A stretch of 64,000 bases of DNA. Origin: Porphyra umbilicalis (lineage: Eukaryota; Rhodophyta; Bangiophyceae; Bangiales; Bangiaceae). The DNA lies in the NCBI GenBank assembly GCA_002049455.2, contig KV919031.1, positions 1 through 64,000 of the forward strand, given 5' to 3'. Under the pieces are notes generated by a model. The model saw only the letters and a program-made list of their open reading frames with translations, ran no database searches and was not told where the DNA came from. Shown in pieces: positions 20,001 through 30,581 of this stretch. Position 1 is the stretch's first letter, and the number at the start of each line of letters is the position of its first letter. Made by a program: the position numbers and the translations under genes.

Positions 20001-21698
20001 CGGCGACGGCGATAGCCCGCCTCTGGGGCGCCCGCCGCCAGTGGCGGGCGGCGCCGCGCGCGGTGGCGCGCTGCTGAGGCCGTCGGGACGCCGCGGCACT
20101 GAGCCAACGCGCGCCGTGTCGGCCGCGGCGGGGCCGACTGGCGCGCGGCCGCCTGCGTCCGGCGGCGCTGCTGCGGGGGTGGCCTAAGTTGCCTCCTCGG
20201 CGGCACCGCCGGCCTTGCCAAATGCGGCGGCGTTGTCGCACGTGCCTGGGAGTACGCCCGGGGGGGGGGCCGAGGCCGCCTTCCCGAGCTAGTCACCTGG
20301 TGCAGTGGCGGCTGCAGCGGAGGGTGCCTCCGCCGCCGCGCCATCGGCCGGTGGGGTGTGGTTTTGGGGGCCGGGGGGCGCGATAGAGTTTGCCCCGCCC
20401 CCAGTGGCGGCGGACCTGGAGCCGCCGCCTCCCCCGCCGGCCGCACCGCCCTCGCATACCGGCCCTTCGCGTGGCCTGCCGAGGGCGGTGGCGCTCCGGC
20501 AGAGCTTGCTGGCGATGCTGGACGCCCAGCAGGCTCACGCCGTGTGCCGCGCCCATGCCGGCCTGTGGGCGCCCCCGCCCCCTGCTGGCGCCTTGGCGGC
20601 CGCTACCGACGCGGACGCGCTTGCGCTGCCGGTTCCGTACCCCCTCCGCCTGCAGAGCGACGCCGGTGCGACCAGCACTCCGGCCGCGGGCCTACACAGC
20701 CCGGCGTCGTTGTCGCCCGCCACGTGGCCGGCACTGCTGGGGGGGGAGGTGCCGGCCACGCAGCGGGGGCTGTCTGAGGCGGCCTACGCCGCCGCCCGCG
20801 CCCGCATCTACGCGGAGCTTTCGCTGTGGCAGCGGGCCGGGCTGGCGGCAAGCCAGGGTGGCGGGGCCGCCCGGTGGCTGTCAGCGCTCCCCACGCCTGG
20901 CGTGGGGGGCACTGCCTTCACCGGGGCGGTCATGCGCGTGGCTGTGCGGCCTTGGCTGGGCGCGCCGCCGCGGTAGGTGCCGCCTGGGCGGCGGTGCCGC
21001 TGCGGGAGGGACACCGACGCCGAGGGCCGGCACTTTCTGTCGGCCTGCCCGGAGCAGTCGTCCCTTCACGCACGGCTCCACCACCACGTGATGCACCTGG
21101 TGGTGGAGGCGCTGCGCGCGGCACCGTCGTGGACAGGTGTGGTCGCGGAAATTGCCCTGCCGGCATCCCGCGGCACGCTCCGCCCAGACCTGTGCGCCAC
21201 GCACGCCGCGTCGGGCGCGGTAGCGTAGGCGGACGCGTCCGTGACGGCGCCGTTCGCGGCTGGCGCCATGCCTTACGCCGCCGCTGCGCCGCTGCGGCCG
21301 GTGACGGCCGTGGCGCGCGAGGCGGCCAAGCATGCCAAGTACGCCCCTGCCCTGGCTGGGCGGGGAACCACCCACACCTTCACCCCGTTGGTGTGGGAGG
21401 CGTACGGCCGCATCGGCCCCGCCACCCGGAGGTGGCTGCGCGACGCGCTGGACGGGCCGCAGCGCGCGGGGGCGCGCGCGGCCCTGCTGACCCGTGTGTC
21501 AGTGGCCCTGTGGCGGTCGCACTCCCGCGCGGTGGCGATTGGGTACAGTCGGAGTTTTGGGATGGGTGCGGAGGTCGAGGGTGCGAGCGGTCGGGGGCCA
21601 CTTGGTCCAAATTCTCTGGTTGCGAACATTGTTGAGTGAGGGGGGCCACCCCCGAGTGAGGCTGTAAGGGGGAGTTTATTCTCGACCGTGTGATAATC
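17004..21698 (+). mobile_element. Non-LTR retrotransposon unit D (divergent subfamily, 5' truncated)
   Basis: This unit holds the last 95 codons of ORF1, a full-length ORF2 and the 3' UTR, ending at the tRNA-Asp-like junction 3. Protein motifs match units A-E, but the sequence is clearly more divergent than A, B, C and E are from each other; for example the RT insert after YAWAAIDVDGD differs. It represents a second subfamily in the same array. It begins abruptly at about 17004, fused to unit C. Confidence 0.8.
17283..21639 (+). pseudogene. Unit D ORF2: zinc fingers-RT-knuckle-RLE, most complete copy
   Basis: About 1,450 codons from ATG 17283 (overlapping ORF1 stop 17288-17290) to TGA near 21639. 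Order: finger 1 (CPAKGC ... HLARAH, 17515-17600), finger 2 (CRWC ... HEALC, to about 17735), helical linker, RT (PSGLRSEHLWAL, DYRNAFNLVSR near 18970, GAQQGDPLGPLLH near 19230, AFHDDVV near 19325, KCVGWSP near 19435), Pro-rich linker, knuckle CRCGRDTDAEGRHFLSAC (about 20998-21051), and RLE motifs LRPDL (about 21180), DASV and KHAKY (about 21330). Lesions: TAG 18006, a 2-base loss near 18740, TAG 19489, TAA 20185, and TAG at 20290, 20974 and 21226. Where comparison is possible, three of the TAGs replace Trp and one replaces Ser. RLE-type ORF2 proteins perform target-primed reverse transcription. Confidence 0.85.
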
Positions 21699-21792
21699 TA
21701 GTATAGTGGTCATATAGTTTGAAATCGAACGAAACACTCAGTATGCCCGCCTGTCACGCGGGAGACCCGGGTTCAATTCCCGGTGGTAGAGT
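21699..21792 (+). tRNA. tRNA-Asp(GTC)-like segment with long D-arm insert, junction 3 (pseudo)
   Basis: A box TAGTATAGTGG (21699-21709), then a 28-base insert (ATATA, palindrome GTTTGA-AA-TCGAAC, GAAACACTC), then AGTATGCCCGCC, anticodon GTC (21753-21755), B box GGTTCAATTCC (21770-21780), end GGTGGTAGAG. The insert splits the D arm. The acceptor strands do not pair. Junctions 1 and 2 carry a shortened form of the same insert. Confidence 0.75.
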
Positions 21793-24700
21793 AATCGCTC
21801 GCTTTTGTGGGTGGTACGGCTCGCTTTTTCGGGGCGGGGGGGCGGGGGAACGTCCCCGCCACCCTTGCGCTTCGTTTGGTGCGCGGGGGGGGCGTCGAGG
21901 TAGAGATCAGGGCGTTGGGGGGGCTTTTGGGGCCGGCGGCGGGGGAGGACGACGGGGCGGCGCGCTGGCGCGCTGGGGCGGCGCCGGCGCGGCAGTTTTT
22001 TGGCGGATCGGGGACGGGGGGCATCGAGACTCTTTGTTTGTGCGGTTGAAGGGGAGGGGTGGGGCGTGTGTGATGGCGGGGGGCGGGGCAGAGGTGGTGG
22101 CGGCGGGGACCGCTGTGGCGGCGGTTCTCGACCTCGTGAGCACGACGGCGACGCCGGTGGCGCGATTGGAATTACTGGATCGCATAATTTGCGCAATCCA
22201 GTCCAATCGCGTCCCTGCGTTTGTGGTCGGCGACCGGTCTTGCCGCTCGCCGCCACCACCGGCCAGTACGGGGGTAAGAGCGGGGGTCGCACCCCCGCCC
22301 GCCCCTGGCGGGCGCTCTGTCGGCTCCCCCCTCGGGGGACATGTGTCGGGCTGCAAGACGACGGCGGAAATGTGGTCGACGCTGCAAGGTGTCTTCCAGC
22401 GCAAGAGTTTAATGAACAAGATGAAGGCGCGACGCGAGTTCTACACTGTCGAAATGACCGTCGGCGAGGGCATGCTTGGCTACATCAACCGCGTGCGCAA
22501 CCTCGGCGAGAACCTCAAGGCCATGGGCGGCGAGGTAACGGAGATGGACGTTGCCAGGAGCGTACTCAACGGGCTGACGTCCAAGTACGAAAACCTGCTG
22601 GTGGCTCTCGACGCCAAGGGCGAGGACGAGCTGAGCCTCGACTTTGTCAAGAGCCGCTTGCTTCAGGAGGAGCGGCGGCAGGCGCACAAGTCACCGGCGA
22701 CGAAGCGCATTGGCGACATGGCACTCGTCGGCGCCAACTATCGAGGTCAAGGCCGCCGTGGTGACCTCTCCAACATCGAGTGCTACTACTGCCATACGTT
22801 TGGGCACATCTCTCGCGATTGCCCAGAGCTCAAGGCCAAGAAGCAGAGACAGGACAAGGTAGCCGCGATTGCGGCTGACGATGGTAGCGACAGCGACGAC
22901 GCCATCTGTCTGGTGGGCAATTCAGCTGACACCGATGACATCTCCAAGTCGTGGCTTGTGGACTCTGCGGCGTCTGCACACATGTGCTGGATGCGCGGGT
23001 GCTTTGACGACTACCATACGACCACGGGACGCAGCGTAACGATGGGTGACAAGGGGTCCGTAGCCACGGCGGGCGTCGGAACCGTCGTGCTCAATGTCAT
23101 CTTTCACGGCAAGACGCGCAAGATCAGGTTGGAGAAGGTACTCCATGTTCCTACAATGGGCTTCAACCTCATGTCGGTCGGCATGATGGAGGAGCGTGGG
23201 GCGGAAGTGTCATTCAAGGGCGGTAAGACGATCATCAAGATGAACGGGAAGACTGCTGCGTGCGGCACTCGTAAGAACGGGCTCTACCACCTGGACATGG
23301 CCCCACTGTTGGATATTGCTGCGGTGGCCTCCCTTCAGCTCTGGCATGAGCGCCTTGGGCACGTCAACGTGGCTGGCGTTAAGCGGATGATCAAGAACAA
23401 GGACATCAATGGACTCAAGTGCTCTTCCATGGCGGTCAAGGACGTCTGCGAGCCGTGCGTGTATGGGAAGGCGGCTATGACGCCTATGCCTAGTGCAGGA
23501 GGAGGTCGAGTGACCAAGCGCCTGCAGCTCGTGCACTCGGACCTGGGCGGGCCAATGTCGGAGCCGTCGCGTGGCGGCGCGCTCTACTTCGGCACGTTCA
23601 CCGACAACTTCTCCCGCTGGACCGACGTGGTCTTCCTGCAGAAGAAGAGCGATCTGCTCTGTGAGTACAAGAAGTGGCTGACTAAGGCCCAGCTGCACAC
23701 GGGAACTAAGATCAAGATCCTGCGCTCCGACACTGGCGGCGAGTACGTGTCGAACGCATTCAAGGCTCTTTACGATGAGAACGGCACGACGCATCAGACC
23801 ACGGTGCCCGACACGCCGCAGCAGAACGGAGTTGCTGAGCGGCTCAACCGAGTTCTCGTGGAGATGGCTCGCACCATGATGCGACAGAAGGACGTCACTC
23901 AGGATCTTTGGGCGGATGCCATCAAGACGGCGGTGTACATCAAGAACCGCGTGACGAGCCGGGCGCTTCCCGTCGGCAAGACGCCTTTTGAGCTGTGGAC
24001 CGGGAATAAGCCCAACGTAAGCCACATGCGGGTGTTTGGGTCGACATGCTGGGTGGTGCTGCACAAGAGTCACATCGACGGCAAGTTTGGCGACAAGGCG
24101 GCGAAGGGCGTCTTCTTAGGCTATCCGGACGTCAGCAAGGCGTACAAGGTCATCCTCGACGACGGCAAGGTAGTCAAGGCACGAAGCATTGTGTTCGCCG
24201 AGACGAACGTAAGCGAGGTCGCAGAAGTTTCGGAGGAGCTTCCCGAAGACGAAGTTGTCGAAGTCGAGACGGGCTTGCGTTCTGCAAGCGACGGCGAAGA
24301 CGTAGATGCTGACAATGACGACAAGGACGACAAGCAAGATGATGGATCTGACAAGTCCGCGGACGACAATCAAGGTAGTGGCGGCTCTCAAGACACGCTG
24401 CATCGGAGCGGCAGAGCGCGGCGACCACCTGTCGAGTACTGGCGCCCGGTGAGCCTGGTTGCTCACGAGGCGCCCACGACGTACGTGCAAGCCGTTCAAG
24501 GGAAAGAATCGGCTAAGTGGAAGATTGCTATGGACGAGGAGATGGAGGCCATCCGCAAGAACCAGACTTGGCGCTTGACGGATCGCCCGGCCAGTCGACG
24601 CGTGCTGAAGGGCAAGTGGGTGTACAAGGTCAAGAACGAGGTTGAAAAGAACGGGAGCAACACGACGCGGCACAAGGCGCGCCTGTGCTTCATGGGGAAC

Positions 24701-26029
24701 CGGCAGATCAAGGGGCTCGACTTCAACGAGACGTTCGCGCCGGTGGCCAAGTTTACCACCATTCGATGCATCCTGGCGATGTCGGCGGCGAACGGGTGGG
24801 AGCTACATCAGATGGACGTCAAGACGGCATTCCTCAACAGCGACCTTGACGAGGAGGTCTACATGGAGCAACCAGACGGCTATGTCGATCCGACGTATCC
24901 TGACAAGGTGTGTCGTCTCCTCCAAGCACTGTATGGGCTGAAGCAAGCCCCCAAGATGTGGTACGCCAAGCTCGACGACTTCCTCAAGTCGCAGGGGTTT
25001 GACAACATTGACCCGGATGCATGCCTCTACCTCCTCATGGATGACGGCGAAATCATCATCGTCCTGGTGTACGTCGACGATCTCCTGTTGGTGGCATCAA
25101 GCCTGGCGGCGATCTACAAGATTAAGGACGCTCTGCACAAGCGTTTTGAGATGAAGGACCTGAGCGAGGCGAGGGTCATCCTCGGGCTAGAGATAAGACG
25201 TGACAAAGCGTTGGGCACCCTCAAGCTGCCGCAGGGCAAGTACGCGGCGCAAGTGCTGGAGAAGATCGGGATGGCGGAGTGCAACCCGATCGGAACGCCG
25301 CTGGAGTTGGGCGTGCAGCTGGTCAAGGACGAAGAGAGCGACGACGCGCTGCCCTACCGCGAGGCCGTCGGCAGTCTAATGTACCTGATGGTCGGGACGC
25401 GTCCTGACCTCGCCTTCGCCATCGGGAAGCTGAGTCGGTTTGTCTCGGGCTACGGCAAGGAGCATTGGGCGGCGATCAAGCGCGTTCTACGGTACGTCAA
25501 GGGTTCGATAGACAAGGGGCTGGTCTTCGACAAGAACTCTTCCTGTGTTCTACAAGGCTACAGTGATGCGGACTGGGCGGGTGACCACGAGACGCGACGT
25601 TCTACGACGGGCTTCACCTTCATCTTTGGCGGAGCAGCCGTCAGCTGGGGTTCTAGGTTGCAGAAGACGGTGGTGCTGTCGACGATGGAAGCCGCGCACA
25701 TGGCTCTATGTGAGGCCAGCAAGGAAGCTGTTTGGCTAAACAAGCTCGTGCAAAGCGTTGCAACTCAAGATCTGCGGACAGCGATCTCGGGCGGGCCGAT
25801 CAACATCAAGGTCGACAACAGAGGGTGCATTGACTTCTCTAAGAACCCCGTCGAGCACAAGCGCACCAAGCACATCGACATTCGCTACCACTTTGTGCGC
25901 GAGGCCATCACGACGGACCAGGTGACACTGGAGCATTGTGCAACGGACGACATGGTGGCGGACCCGATGACGAAGGAGCTCGGAAAGACTAAGCACGACA
26001 AGCATGTCGAGGCCATGGGACTTTGCTGA
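21719..26029 (+). pseudogene. Chimeric ORF: tRNA-like + unit E leader fused in frame to 5'-truncated copia Gag-Pol
   Basis: One open frame of 1,436 codons. The first 207 or so codons are accidental translation of junction 3 and the unit E leader (21719-22339). From 22340 the frame is a copia Gag-Pol lacking its first 80 residues. It contains the knuckle CYYCHTFGHISRDC, protease VDSAAS, GAG-pre-integrase HxxxH with CEPC, an integrase D-D-E set, RT with YVDD, and RNase H. Compared with copia-2 the RNase H motif EAEYMAL reads EAAHMAL (25691-25699), removing the expected catalytic Glu. The copy lacks a 5' LTR and primer site, so it cannot transpose as it stands, although its pol frame is otherwise unbroken. 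Confidence 0.85.
21793..22339 (+). mobile_element. Non-LTR unit E, 5' leader fragment
   Basis: The sequence matches the leaders of units B and C, including the GGCGGGG/CCCCGCC hairpin and the conserved hairpin at 22161-22211, here with an improved inner stem (CTGGAT/ATCCAG). It stops after CTCGGGGGACATGT, where copia gag begins; B and C read GGGGGACCTGTAGG. The rest of unit E resumes at 26483. The 4 kb of unit E expected between them is missing. Confidence 0.8.
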
Positions 26030-26482
26030 ATACAAGAACCGCCGCGGCAACAAGAAAGGAGGAGTGTTGGACTGTGATGCTCGTCGCCGACTCCACTGGC
26101 GGTTCGCGGATGGATGATGGTCGATGACTCTTATGGTACCCCACATGGTACATTTGCAAGACGTGGTTAAGTTGCACACATTCGTGTTGGGTCATCTTGG
26201 GGCGTTACTTTTGGCATGTTTTGGATTTGATCTTCGCTTTGCTCTAGTGGCTTTTGATTTGGTGAGTGATTCGATTTGGTGCGAGGGCGTGGGCGTCGGT
26301 GTGGGCGCGAGAGGGGGGAGCACTTGGGCCGGTGGGGACCATATGAGAGGTGCTCTTGGTTGGGAGAGGCGGGCGAACCGTAGGACAACCAACAAAGCAC
26401 GTTCGCACACACACACACAAGCCCAAGCCACTCAACCACTTCACCGTGGTCCCCCAACCCCTATCCGCACTGCGTTTCTACA
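22340..26482 (+). mobile_element. Ty1/copia retrotransposon copy 1 (5' truncated)
   Basis: Gag-Pol from residue 81 onward, purine tract AAAGGAGGAG and a 3' LTR. It is nearly identical to copia-2, implying recent insertion, followed by a deletion that removed the 5' LTR, primer site and gag start together with part of host unit E. The junction has short similarity (ACATGTGTCGGG in copy 1, GCATGTGTCGGG in copia-2). The 3' side enters unit E ORF2 within the RALRLV coding region. Confidence 0.9.
26065..26482 (+). repeat. 3' LTR of copia copy 1 (418 bp)
   Basis: Starts TGTTGGACTG and ends TTTCTACA; the intact family end is TTTCAACA, so the terminal inverted repeat TGTTG/CAACA has one change. It is preceded by the polypurine tract AAAGGAGGAG. 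It matches both LTRs of copia-2. It includes a short (CA)n tract near 26405. Confidence 0.9.
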
Positions 26483-29400
26483 GCGCGCGCTCCGCCTCGT
26501 GCGGGCTGCGCGGCTGAGCGCCGCGGTTCGCGCCCTGTGAGCGGCCCCACCGGCGCCGCAGACTGCCGCGGTCTGGGCCATGGTCCGTGGCCTCTTCCCC
26601 CCCGCTGCCTCCGCGACGGCGACGACGGCCACAGTCGAGGCCGAGTTCTCCGCCGAGTTGGCATCGACGGCGGACTTTAGCGATCGCCCGACGGTGCCGC
26701 GCAGGGTGCCGCGGGAGGCGGTGGTGGCCGCAGTCCGCTCCGCCCCCCGCGCGGCGGCGGCGGGTCCGTCGGGCCTCGGCCCCGAGCACCTGTGGGCGCT
26801 TACGGCGGCTGGTCAGGACGCGCTCGTCGCCGTTGTGCAGTTGCTCGCGGGGGACGGACTGGTGTGGCGCGAGCCGGCGGTCGCCGCGCACGCGCTTGCG
26901 GGCGCTGACCTTCTCCTCCTCACCAAGCCTGGTGGGTTGGGGGATGACGGTGTGCCGGGGCTTCCGCCCATCGGCATGCCCGAGACGCTGCGCAAGCTGG
27001 CGGCGTCTGCGTTGGCGGCGACGGTGCGGACAGCGGCGGCGGAGCTGTTCGCGCCGTTGAAGCTCGGGGTGGGGGTGTCCAGCGCGTGCGAGCGCCTGCT
27101 GCACGAGCTGGGCGCCCACGTGGCCCTCCACCCTGGGCATGAGGTAGGTCGGTATGACTACCGCAACGCCTTCTACCTGGTGTCATGGTCGGCGGCCGAG
27201 GCGGTGTTGACGCGCGCCCTCCCCGCTGTCGCGCCGTACATGAAGGCAATGTACGGCGGGGAGTTGGTACCGTCCGTCTACGGCTGGTCGTCCGGGGACG
27301 TCGCCGCGCCGGAGGCGCCGGACGGGGACAACAACGGGGACGAGGGCGACACGCCCGTGCCGCTCCCCCCGCCCCCGCCGTCGCGGCTGTGCCTGCCGGC
27401 TGCGTGGGGCGCCCAACAGGGCGACCCGCTCGGCCCGTTGCTCCACGCCACTGCGCTTTGGCTGGTGCTGGCGCGGCTGCGGGCGACGCACCCCGGCGCC
27501 CTCGTCCGCGCGTTCCACGACGACGTGGTCGCGGCGGGGCCGCCGGAGGTGCTCGCCGCGGTGATGACGGATGCGGCCGCCATGCGGGCGGCGATCGACG
27601 CTGAGCTTTACCCCGCTAAGTGCCTTGGCTGGTCACCGGCGGGGGTGGCGGCGCCGGCGCGGTAGATGGGGGGCTGGTCCGCCGGGGGGGTGGCGCAGTT
27701 CTCTGTCCTCCTCGGTGACGACGACTTCGTGTCGGCGGGGGTGGTCGCGGTGGCGGCGGAGCACCGCAAGCGCGTCGCCGCCATCGCGGCGCTGCCCCCC
27801 GCCGAGCTGCAGGCGCAGCTGTTGCTGCTGCGTTTTTGCGCTGGCCCAAGGGCCAACGATTGGCTGCGGGCCTTGCTTTTGGTTGCCGGCGCGCGGCTTT
27901 CGGCGGCGGTGGACGCCGACTCGCAGGCCTTCCTCGGCCGGCTGTTGTTAGACGCGCGTGACAGCCCTGCCGTCAAGCAGGCGGGGCTGGAACGCGCGGC
28001 GCTGCCGCCGGCCATGGGCGGCCTGGGCATCGGGGGGCGGGCGCTCATCGCCCCAACCGCGGCGCTGGCGTCGCGCGTCGACGCGCTGCGGGCGGGGGCG
28101 GCCTACTCCGCCGCCCTTTGCGCAACTGCCGACGGCCTCCTCGCCTTGCCGCGGGTGGCGGCGGACGGTGGGCCCGTCGGGGATGGAAGAGTGGCCGGGG
28201 CGGCCGGCCAGGGCGACGCGCCCGCGGCGGGGGAGGCGACCGGTTCTCCGGTGGGCGGTCTCGGCCACCCTCGGGCGACGGCGGCGGCGGAGGCGGCGGC
28301 GGGAGCATTTGCCGCCGGGCGCCTCGAGGCTGGGCGTGTGCCGGCGGCGGTGGCGGGCGGTAGTGACGTGGCAGCTGCGGTGCGGACGTCGGCAGCGGCG
28401 TCGGGCGGTGGCGGCGGATCGTCGGCCGCGTCGCGGCCACCGCCGGCGGCTGTTGGCGGGGCCGCTGGCGCCGCGGCGGGCGAAGGCCCCGGTGTGGGCT
28501 CTGCCCTGCCCCCCCCGCCCACTGCAGGAAGCGGAACCGTGTCGTCGCGGCCGCCACCGCACGGGGCCGCCGCGGCTGCCCAACGCGGCTCGAGCGTGGT
28601 GGTGCCGACGACGGCGCGGTCTGTGGCAGCCGGCGGTGGTGCAATGCGGGGGGCTTATGCTCTCTCTCTGGCGCCGCCGCCGGGTGGGGGGGCGGCGGCG
28701 GCGGCTGCGGCCGCCGCTCCGCCGGCGAGCGGGGTGTGGTTCTGGGGGCCTGAGGGCGTGGTCAAGTGTCCTCCGCCAGCAAACCCGGCGGACCTTGACC
28801 CGCCGCCCCCCCCCCCCCACCCGCGCCGCCGCCGCCGCCCGACCCTCCCGGCGTTGTCGCCCTCCGGCGGGGCCTGTTGGACCTGTTGGACGCCCACAGG
28901 TCCCGCAGGGTCGCGCCGGACACCGGCACGCTGTGGTCGCGCGCGCGCGGCGGCCTGAACGCGGCGCCCACTGCGGGCGCGGACTTGCTCGCCCCCCCCC
29001 CCTCCGCCGACTCGGAGTACGGCGCCGGTGCGACCAACGCACACGCCGACGGGCAACACAGCCCGGCGCCGTACTCGTCACCAACGTGGCAATCCCTGTT
29101 GGGGGGGGAGGCGCGGGCGTCGCAGCGGGACCTGTCGCGCCCCGCGCACGCCGCCGCCCGCGCGCGCACTTACGCCGAGCTCTCGCTCTGGCGGCGCACG
29201 GGCATGGCGGCGTGTCAGGGCGGCGGGGCCGCGCTGTGGCTGTCGGCGCTGCCGACGCATGGGGTGACGGGGACGTTCATCCCCGGCGCGGCCATGCGCG
29301 CGGCGGTGCGTCTGTGGCTTGGCGCCTCGCCGCGGTCGGTGCCGCCGGCGCCGCTGTGCCGCTGCGGCCGCGGCGCCGACGCCGACGGGCGGCACTTCCT

Positions 29401-29995
29401 GGCGGCGTGTGCGGAGCAGCAGAGCCTGCACACCAGATTGCACCATCATCTGGTGCACCTGGTGGCGGAGGCTCTGCGGGCCTTGCCGTCGTGGACGGAC
29501 GTGCAGGTGGAGGCGGTGGGTGCGCGCGGCCGAGGGGCGCTGCGCCCGGACCTGCGCGCGATGCACGCCGCGTCGGGCGTCGTGGTGTGGGGCGACGCGT
29601 CTGTGTCGGCGCCGTTCACCGACGCCACTGTGGCGATGGCCGCCGTTGCCCCCCTGCGGGCTGCGGCGGCTGTGGGGCGGGAGGCCCTCAAGGCCTCCAA
29701 GGACGACGGAGCCCTGCCCGCCACCACCCAAACCTTCACGCCGTTGGTGTGGGAGGCGATTGGGCGGATCGGACCAGCCACCTCGCGGTGGCTGCGGGAC
29801 TCCCTTGGTGGTCCTGACCGCTCGGGCGCCCGCGCGACGCTGCTTCGCCGCGTGTCTGTGGCGTTGTGGCGGTCCCACGCCCGGGCTGTATCCGTTGGAT
29901 ACAGCCGGTGTTTTGGGATTCCGGGGGTGGGTGACGATGCGGTTGCGGGTGGACTATTGGGTGCGGATCAAATTGCGGGGAGGGTTGGTAGCTAG
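26483..29995 (+). pseudogene. Unit E ORF2 from linker to C-terminus, few lesions
   Basis: This is the least damaged C-terminal two thirds. Lesions are TGA 26538-26540 (TGC in unit C), TAG 27663-27665 (Trp in unit B) and one frame change in a C run near 28810. RT blocks: PSGLGPEHLWAL, DYRNAFYLVSW, GAQQGDPLGPLLH and AFHDDVVAAGPPE. After the frame change, 372 codons are clean: LLDLLDAHRS, knuckle CRCGRGADADGRHFLAAC, LRPDLRAMHA, VVVWGDASVSAPF, and KASKDDG where other copies have KASKYDG, ending AGRVGS at TAG 29993-29995. The C-run shift could be a sequencing or assembly error; the loss of Tyr in the RLE motif is a real substitution. Confidence 0.8.
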
Positions 29996-30057
29996 GGGGG
30001 TTTCGGCTCCCGGTGGAGTTGGTTACGGAGAGTTTATCTCCGGCCTGGGTGATAAAC
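26483..30057 (+). mobile_element. Non-LTR unit E, 3' part (ORF2 and 3' UTR)
   Basis: This part resumes inside the ORF2 linker helix (RALRLVRAARLSAA) just after the copia LTR and continues to the 3' hairpin and junction 4. Nucleotide similarity to units B and C is high. Together with 21793-22339 it forms one interrupted element. Confidence 0.85.
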
Positions 30058-30150
30058 TAGTATAGTGGTCATATAGTTCGAAATCGAACGAAACACCCAG
30101 TATGTCCGCCTATCACGCGGGAGACCCGGGTTCAAATCCCTGTGGGAGAG
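30058..30150 (+). tRNA. tRNA-Asp-like segment with palindromic insert, junction 4 (pseudo)
   Basis: A box TAGTATAGTGG (30058-30068), then the 28-base insert with a perfect palindrome GTTCGA-AA-TCGAAC, then the anticodon arm with ATC instead of GTC (30112-30114), and T arm with B box GGTTCAAATCC (30129-30139). It is the most mutated copy in the anticodon and T arms but has the best palindrome. Confidence 0.7.
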
Positions 30151-30581
30151 TACTTGCTCACTATTGCGGGTGATAGGGCTCGCTTTGGCGGTGCGGGGGG
30201 GCGGGGGGACGTCCCCGCCACCCTTGCGCTTCCTTTGGTGGGCGGGGATGGCGTGTGGGTGGAGATCGGGGCGTTGGGGGGGCGTGGAAGCGGGCGGCGG
30301 TGGAGAACGCCGGGGCGGCGCGCGGGCGCGCCGGGGCGGCAGCGGCGTGGGAGTGTTTGGGCGGATCGGGGACGGGAAGCATCGAGACTCTTCTTTTGTG
30401 AGGTTGGAGGGAGGGGGGGGGGCGTGTGTGATGGCGGGGGGGGGGCACAGGTGGTGGCGGCGGGGACCGCTGTGGCGGCGTTGCTTGATCTGGTGAGCCA
30501 GACGCCGACGCCGGGGGTGCGATTGGAATTACTGGATCGCGTAATTTGAGCAATCCAGTCCAATCGCGTCCACGCGTTTGT
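30151..30581 (+). mobile_element. Non-LTR unit F, 5' leader fragment
   Basis: The same leader as units B, C and E, ending shortly after the conserved hairpin (about 30519-30568) at GCGTTTGTG. Gypsy sequence starts directly after. No rightward continuation of unit F exists in the window, so it is truncated. Confidence 0.75.

Noticed and set aside
18006-21228. TAG codons in unit D as proof of a recoded genetic code
   Set aside because: TAA, a 2-base deletion and a Ser-to-TAG change accompany them, and gypsy copies accumulate TGA; ordinary decay explains the data.
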